DNA from: Hypomyces perniciosus
Lineage: Eukaryota; Ascomycota; Sordariomycetes; Hypocreales; Hypocreaceae
DNA length: 64,000 bases
Direction: 5' to 3'
Assembly: GCA_008477525.1 (NCBI GenBank)
Contig: SPDT01000001.1
Coordinates: 558,001 to 622,000 of the forward strand
In this document: positions 59,048 to 64,000 of the stretch, piece by piece
Numbering within the stretch: position 1 is the stretch's first letter
Layout: each line of letters opens with the position of its first letter
The notes under the pieces: generated by a model
Seen by the model: only the letters and a program-made list of their open reading frames with translations
Database searches by the model: none
What the model was told of the DNA's origin: nothing
Translations under genes and position numbers: made by a program

Positions 59048-59653
59048 TTATGTTTCCTTTGAGAGGGCGGGCGTGAGCAGAGCCTTCCAACCATCCTCCT
59101 TAACTTGCAAAGCCTCCCATCTTGCCAGCGTGTTGGGTCTGTACAATGCGCTGATATCGGGGTAGTACCCCTCAAACTGGGGCTTTCCGTCATTGATGGT
59201 GATGAAGTCTCTGCGGCTGCGTGTATAAATGTGCGCGTCTGGAGTTATCTCCGCCGCACGGTCGAGTGTGCCGACCCGGAGGTAGACAGCTTCGGGACCG
59301 AAGTTGCAGTACAAGTTCCACAGGCCGGTTTGGCAGACGGGGCATTGGGCGACGGTTTGGCCGATGCCGGACTCGGAGGGGAAAGTAACGAGAACGGGTT
59401 CGTGGACTTGGGGCTCCTCAGTTGCAGGAGCTGTAGAGAAGCCGTTGGTGAGACGGGCGAAGGAAGGGCGGAGGCGGCATGTCGTGGGAGCAGAGAAAGG
59501 GAGGAGAGTGATAGCGGAGGCTTCGATGGTGGCGTGGAAGGAAAAGGCGGTGCCGAGTTGGTGTTGGCAGACTGTGCAGTGGCAGCAGTGGACGAGGAGA
59601 GGGGGGAGGGAGAGGGCGTAGCGGATGTGTCCGCAGGGACAGCCGCCTTGCAT
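59048..59653 (-). CDS. GFA/CENP-V domain protein (formaldehyde-activating-like)
   Basis: Single exon, 201 residues. The zinc ligands of the GFA fold are all visible: GGCPCGHIRY at the N-terminus, HCCHCTVCQHQLGTAF (C-x-C-x-x-C) and QCPVCQTGLW further on, with a final YLRVGTLDRAAEITPDAHIYTRSRRDFI block typical of fungal members. Most such fungal proteins have no tested activity, and the glutathione-formaldehyde annotation is by homology. The ATG at 59653 is the first in frame and sits directly before the conserved GGCPCG. A longer N-terminus by splicing is possible but not needed. Confidence 0.88.
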   Translation of the reverse strand: MQGGCPCGHIRYALSLPPLLVHCCHCTVCQHQLGTAFSFHATIEASAITLLPFSAPTTCRLRPSFARLTNGFSTAPATEEPQVHEPVLVTFPSESGIGQTVAQCPVCQTGLWNLYCNFGPEAVYLRVGTLDRAAEITPDAHIYTRSRRDFITINDGKPQFEGYYPDISALYRPNTLARWEALQVKEDGWKALLTPALSKET

Positions 59654-60282
59654 GGGGAAGAGGTTCTTCTTTCGGAGTAGTGAGACATGCTTTGCAAGAG
59701 TAACTTGGATATAGGTAATAAGACGTAAGTCAGGAGATGATGAGATGAGGGGAAAGAGATATTTTAACAGAGGTGTTGGAGAGGATCATGTAAGTCGTAG
59801 TGCGGGGCGAGGAAGAGGGATGTGGCCACTCAGGTTTGAGATGCTGGCCGAAAGGGGAAATAATTGCAACGTCGGATAGCCTCGGTTTTAGAGGCGGATA
59901 CGATGAACAGAGGTGCAAATGCTAGGTGGTTGTGCTTCTCGGCCTGGATTGTATTTCGGCTCAAACCTAGGTGCCTTGTAATAACCTATATTCACATATA
60001 GTATTCCACCCAAATAACAGGAGGCTGCTTCTTTATATGTCGTGTAACGCGGTTGCGTAGTCAGTCTGAACACATTAGTACAACAATAGGGCATTCTGGG
60101 CTCCGGCACGTTGGCGGCCCCACTAGTACCGAAACAGGATTAAACTAGATATCAGTACTAGTAGTATGCTCATTTTAGACATTATCAGCCTCATTATTGC
60201 GATATTGCCCATGCTTGACGGAGGATAGCGTGCGTTTGTTAACGGTAACATGCGCGAGCACAAACATGGACAAGCAGTCTTA
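59654..60282. other. Spacer before tRNA-Val
   Basis: About 630 bp of GFA gene promoter and tRNA 5' flank. A CTAGTAGTATG fragment lies near 60155-60170. No gene recognised. Confidence 0.55.
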
Positions 60283-60372
60283 GGTCTCGTGGTCTAGTTG
60301 GTCATGACATTTCGTTAACAATCTTCGTTGACACCACCGAAAAGGTCCCCGGTTCGAGCCCGGGCGAGATCA
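60283..60372 (+). tRNA. tRNA-Val (anticodon AAC), intron-containing
   Basis: The acceptor stem GGTCTCG pairs with CGAGATC followed by A73. The D-arm is GTC/GAC around TAGTTGGTCAT, the T-arm is CCCGG-TTCGAGC-CCGGG, and the anticodon stem TTTCG pairs with CGAAA. The loop TT-AAC-A places the anticodon at 60317-60319. A 16-nt intron (60321-60336) splits the loop one base 3' of the anticodon, the standard nuclear tRNA intron site. A T6 run just downstream (about 60375-60380) is a Pol III terminator. Removing the intron leaves a 74-nt cloverleaf. Confidence 0.93.
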
Positions 60373-60374
60373 CT

Positions 60375-60380
60375 CTTTTT
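60375..60380 (+). terminator. RNA polymerase III T-run after tRNA-Val
   Basis: Six T residues a few bases after the tRNA discriminator base, the usual Pol III stop. Confidence 0.75.
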
Positions 60381-63300
60381 TGCCTTTCGTGTAAAAAGGG
60401 CGTGTAAAATGAGGGTTTGCTGCTGACTTTCTTGTAGTTCTTTTTTTGCCCTTATGATTTATTATGCACGTTATATTAAGCTGGGCGGGCAAACCACCCC
60501 TATTATTTCTACCGAGTATAGATAGAGTAGACTGACCTGTCTGGCAGTCGCAGAAGCCCACGGTGCGTACTACTTACTCCGTTCTTTCGCGCACAACTCC
60601 CATAAAGTCGTATCAGATGGCAAAGCTGTATTAGGAGCTGCGATCCTTGACTAAACCACTTGTAGGAGAATGTCTCGCGAGGCTAAGATGGAGTGCCCAA
60701 AGACTGTTCGTTGGTGTACGTTGATTTTATACTCTCACCATTATCCCACGACTCTAATTGGCTGCAAAGAAAAGAAGACGATGTCTGTATTCGATTTATT
60801 ACATTTGTTATATGCGTATAAGTACTTACAAAGAGGAAAAACGAGTCTTTAAAACGTGGGAGTGATGGCTATGTAGGCGATGGACTTCAGGGTGAGATCA
60901 CGGAAACCTTCAGCTGCAAACAAGTATCCTAAGGTAGTTAATACTAAATTCTCTAACTAGGTAGATATTGAATGTTGAACTCTTTAATCGTTCCCATAAA
61001 CCCCCCAAAAAATCTTGGTAAAGGCCGTAGATACTAGCCACCAAATCTGTCAGTTCCTGAAAGTCAGTCATCACACACGAACGCTTGTGAGCCCATGGAT
61101 AGGCTGCAACCCGTCGACATAGCTCATCGACGCAAACTTGCGAGCAGCTTGCAAGGAATTCCGATTCAACAGAGAGAGCAAGTTCAAAGGCCTTTATTTC
61201 TACCAGTTGATGTGAGACACTTGCAGTGGATAGTTGCTCGTTTAGCTATATTACTAGACTCAGTCAGTTCGTCGGGTCGTCTGTCCGGACAGTCTGGTTG
61301 GCTAACTATGTCCTGGATGACCATGTATGCATAGGTACTCTCATAAACTTCCCTTTTCACAGGTCTTTCAATCGTGCCAACTGATAAAAAAAACCAGAAT
61401 ACCCCAAAGTACCCAGTTTTTCCTATTCCAAGTCCACCATTCTCGCTCTTTTCCAGTAAATTCCCAAACGCCCAAATCACGAACCCATACACGCATAAAG
61501 GGAAATAGTTGAGGGTATATGACTATCGCTTAACAGGCCATGCCTAAGCGAAGCAATAATAATAACTGTTACAGAAGATTGTTCGCTTGTTCGATAGCCA
61601 TAGGTGAGGTTTGTATGATAATTCGCTAGGCAATGTTTGTCAGGCTTCCTCAAGCTCGATGGTTATGCCAGCTTCTGAGCAAAACAACCGTGTTACCGCC
61701 CGCCCTGTCCGATCAAACCCGATAATTGAATCCGAGACGTTTGTGCTGCGTGACAGTTACATAAATGAGCATACCCATACGTTCAAGCCCGATTGGTCAT
61801 TGTCGTGCCATAACCTGCTATCCACCTTGAACGAGCTATAGCTGTGCTCGTCGGGCAGATAGTCGTGTTCGTGTGGGTGATTGCGGTTGACTGGCCGAAG
61901 CTAAAGCACTTGCGGTTCTCGTGGCCGACCCGGTTTTCTCCGGAGAGGAGTCTCTGCTTTGTCGCAGATGGATGTTTGTTCTGACTGTTGGTCCATATTG
62001 TTGCTCTCGTGGAGAGCCAGGTCGGTCGACTGCCGCCTGTGGCTTAGATGGTTCGTTCTTCGTAGCTGAGGGAGGGTTTCCCGTGATATCACGCCCCTAG
62101 GGTGATGCAAGCGACTGAAACCATTCCGAAGTCCTTTTGCGGACAGACTTGATGTCCTTCTCGTCATCAGAATTATCAGGGAAATCCAAAAAATCCCAGG
62201 CCCCGGCTGCGCCAGAGATTGCCGCCAGTCTCACAGTAGCCCATTGAATATCCAACACCGTCTTCATTTTTTCAATGTCCTGGTGCTCAGGGAGGATCCT
62301 AAACACATCACTGGTATGGGTTCGGCAAACATGCTGTCGGCTACGAGACAACCTGACGCAATGTGGGAAGGTAATTGTCGCTTCAGGTATATCATTGCCT
62401 CTTCGTCAAACCATCTATATTTACGTTATCAGGGTGATGATATCGCGAGTCCGCTTTTGTTAGACTCGGACTACGATAACGAAACTATACTTTCCTCTGC
62501 CGTCAGTCTTGGGCGTAGCCGGGAGCGAAAACGACGCCGGAACGAACCTTTGGCTGTCAAAGAAGACCACGAACTGGATATTGCTGCTAGCCTTATGTCT
62601 AGCCGTGTCGAACACTCGCCGTCCACATAATCTATTCTGTCTGGTGGACTCCCTTCCCCGACAAAACAGCATGCCACTCTTGTGGTAGATACGACGACAA
62701 TGATGACGATGGACATGCTGGATATGTCTGACTGTTCATCGCGTGCTCCGTATTGCCGTCTCCTGATGATTCGATATGAGGCCCCGGGGAAGAGTCGTAG
62801 TGATTCAAGGTCTGAGATCATGACCAATTCCTCGCCGACATGATTTGGTCATACATCGTGTGAAATTCGGTGCTTGTAGGGGGTGATGTATTAACTTCGG
62901 TTTTTATCGTCATTTTACTCCATAATCTCCTCAAAGAGGCCAATTAAGGGGCCGTAAGCAGTAGCGAAAATTGCGATAATACTAATGAATAAGAAATATG
63001 AGTATTGAATTAGTATCTCTGAGCAGGGAGAGGAAGGACTGGCACACTCACTTGACAGATGAAATTCCTTCAAGCTCAATGCTTCTTCTCCTGCCATCTG
63101 GTCCAGAACACATGGCCTCCCATTCTCAATAGCCCGGAAGACCCGTTTGCCTTCCAGCAATGCCACTTGAACAGGTCTCGGAGAATATGACTAATGTTTT
63201 GAACCAACGCATACAACAAGAACATACACTCAACACCAAGCAGGTGCGGAGTCGGCAGCATCATGGAATCTCTGGACGTTATTCGGAACACTTGGAATCT

Positions 63301-64000
63301 TGCTGAGTTTGATGGACCTCTGCCAGAGGAACCAAGCGAGGAATCGCTAAGCACTCTCTTGTGAAGGACAGTTGGCAAAGCGTTGGATAGCATTGCCTAG
63401 CACAGTGTAACGGTTTCGAGGTGTATCCATGGACGATAGCAGAAGAAAGCACAGCATTGCTAGCCAATATATCTGATTGGCCTTGTTGTAGCTCGATAAT
63501 GACATTTCGTGCTATATTCCACACCCTCATAGCGGCATCCTAAGTTTTCTCTTGGTGTAGACGGAGCCGGTGCGGGTGGTGATTGTGTGTTTTCGTCCTT
63601 CTTTAAGCTGGGAACCATAAGGGTGGTGTTAACTAGATCATCCTAATCTTCGGAATATCGTATGATCGGTGCGGTAGGAAAAACGAGAAGTAGAAAGCCA
63701 AAAATGGGCAGGAGGAAGAGGAACTCTGTGATGTACAGCCTTATTGGTAAAGGAATAACCTCGAAAATCGTGCTATACTCCATCTAACATTATCGATAAA
63801 GTATAATAATAATAGCAATGAGGATAAGAGAAGCGAAACAGAACGAGTTTATATGGAGAAGAAAGACACAAAGGACGGGTAAACCTGTCCTTAAGTAGAT
63901 GAGCGACCTGGAAGCGGCCTCCGTGAGCTCCCAGACAACAGTCGTGCACGATAGAGAACGCCGTGAAACCATTCTGGTGAACTCTTCTATGGCATTTCCT
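60381..64000. other. Region without an assignable gene, possibly a broken or partial gene
   Basis: Several short frames exist but I recognise none. On the minus strand, a frame from the right edge to about 63855 reads without stops. A second at 63279-63530 contains RVWNIARNVIIELQQGQSD and a third at 62097-62351 ends FPDNSDDEKDIKSVRKRTSEW; 61901-62167 ends RRKPGRPREPQVL, an AT-hook-like word. These could be exons of one or more uncharacterised genes or a decaying gene; I cannot join them reliably. A homology search is needed before calling any of them. Confidence 0.35.
63855..64000 (-). CDS. Possible 3' part of an exon of an unknown gene (right-edge partial)
   Basis: The minus-strand frame running in from the right edge reads (G)NAIEEFTRMVSRRSLSCTT...SRSLIYLRT and then meets a GT (GTTTAC) near 63878. 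The composition is protein-like, unlike the neighbouring AT-rich sequence (63780-63840), so an exon-intron boundary is plausible. I do not recognise the family. Exact ends are uncertain. Confidence 0.25.

Noticed and set aside
60381..64000. Zinc-cluster transcription factor
   Set aside because: No Cys6 cluster is visible in the frames read. Only an AT-hook-like word is seen, which is not enough to name it.

Overview
The window is nuclear DNA of a filamentous ascomycete (Pezizomycotina). The evidence is: intron-bearing genes with short introns (mostly 50-80 nt, several with CTAAC-type branch sites), fungal families (AROM/QutR-like shikimate modules, GH114, PhoD-like phosphatase, DUF1765, Per1), a nuclear tRNA-Val(AAC) with an intron, and long gene-free spacers. 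I cannot fix the class from sequence alone; Sordariomycetes such as Hypocreales is a guess. Gene models were assembled by hand from reading frames, splice sites and family knowledge. All multi-exon models given here close to a whole number of codons.

Layout. 1-1067: left-truncated quinate-repressor-like gene (-). 1.1-3.9 kb: gene-free. 3.9-7.2 kb: VOC-family protein (-), a small inverted-repeat element, ADE8 GAR transformylase (+) and an orphan Cys/His-repeat protein (+). 7.2-8.3 kb: AT-rich island. 8.3-19 kb: NASP/Sim3-type histone chaperone (+), MPP10 (-), RNF10-type RING protein (-), and a CRP1/MDG1-like glycogen-binding-domain protein with Pro/Glu repeats (-). 20.8-32.4 kb: GH114 polygalactosaminidase (+), RWD protein Gir2/RWDD1 (+), RPL4 chaperone Acl4 (-), riboflavin synthase (+), MUS81 (-), acetylglucosamine phosphomutase (-), PRMT1 arginine methyltransferase (-). 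33.2-42.2 kb: NSA2 (-) head-to-head with mitochondrial bL21 (+), MPS1 kinase (-), PER1 (+), a bHLH regulator (-). 44.9-50.0 kb: P5C dehydrogenase (-) and PhoD-like phosphatase (-). 50.0-54.5 kb: gene-free. 54.5-59.7 kb: DUF1765 protein (+) and a GFA-domain protein (-). 60.3 kb: tRNA-Val. 60.4-64 kb: no gene I can name.

Most genes are housekeeping and are not an operon-like system. Several concern ribosome and translation biology (MPP10, ACL4, NSA2, bL21m, GIR2). Others concern chromatin and genome maintenance (NASP, MUS81, MPS1, PRMT1), cofactor, nucleotide or amino acid metabolism (ADE8, RIB5, P5CDH) and cell wall or GPI biology (AGM1, GH114, PER1).

The most striking non-gene signal is a family of short semi-palindromic words, TACGGAGTA / TACGAAGTA / TACGAGTA and their complements. 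They are clustered and often abutted into larger palindromes. I saw them repeatedly in spacers and in none of the coding exons I read closely.
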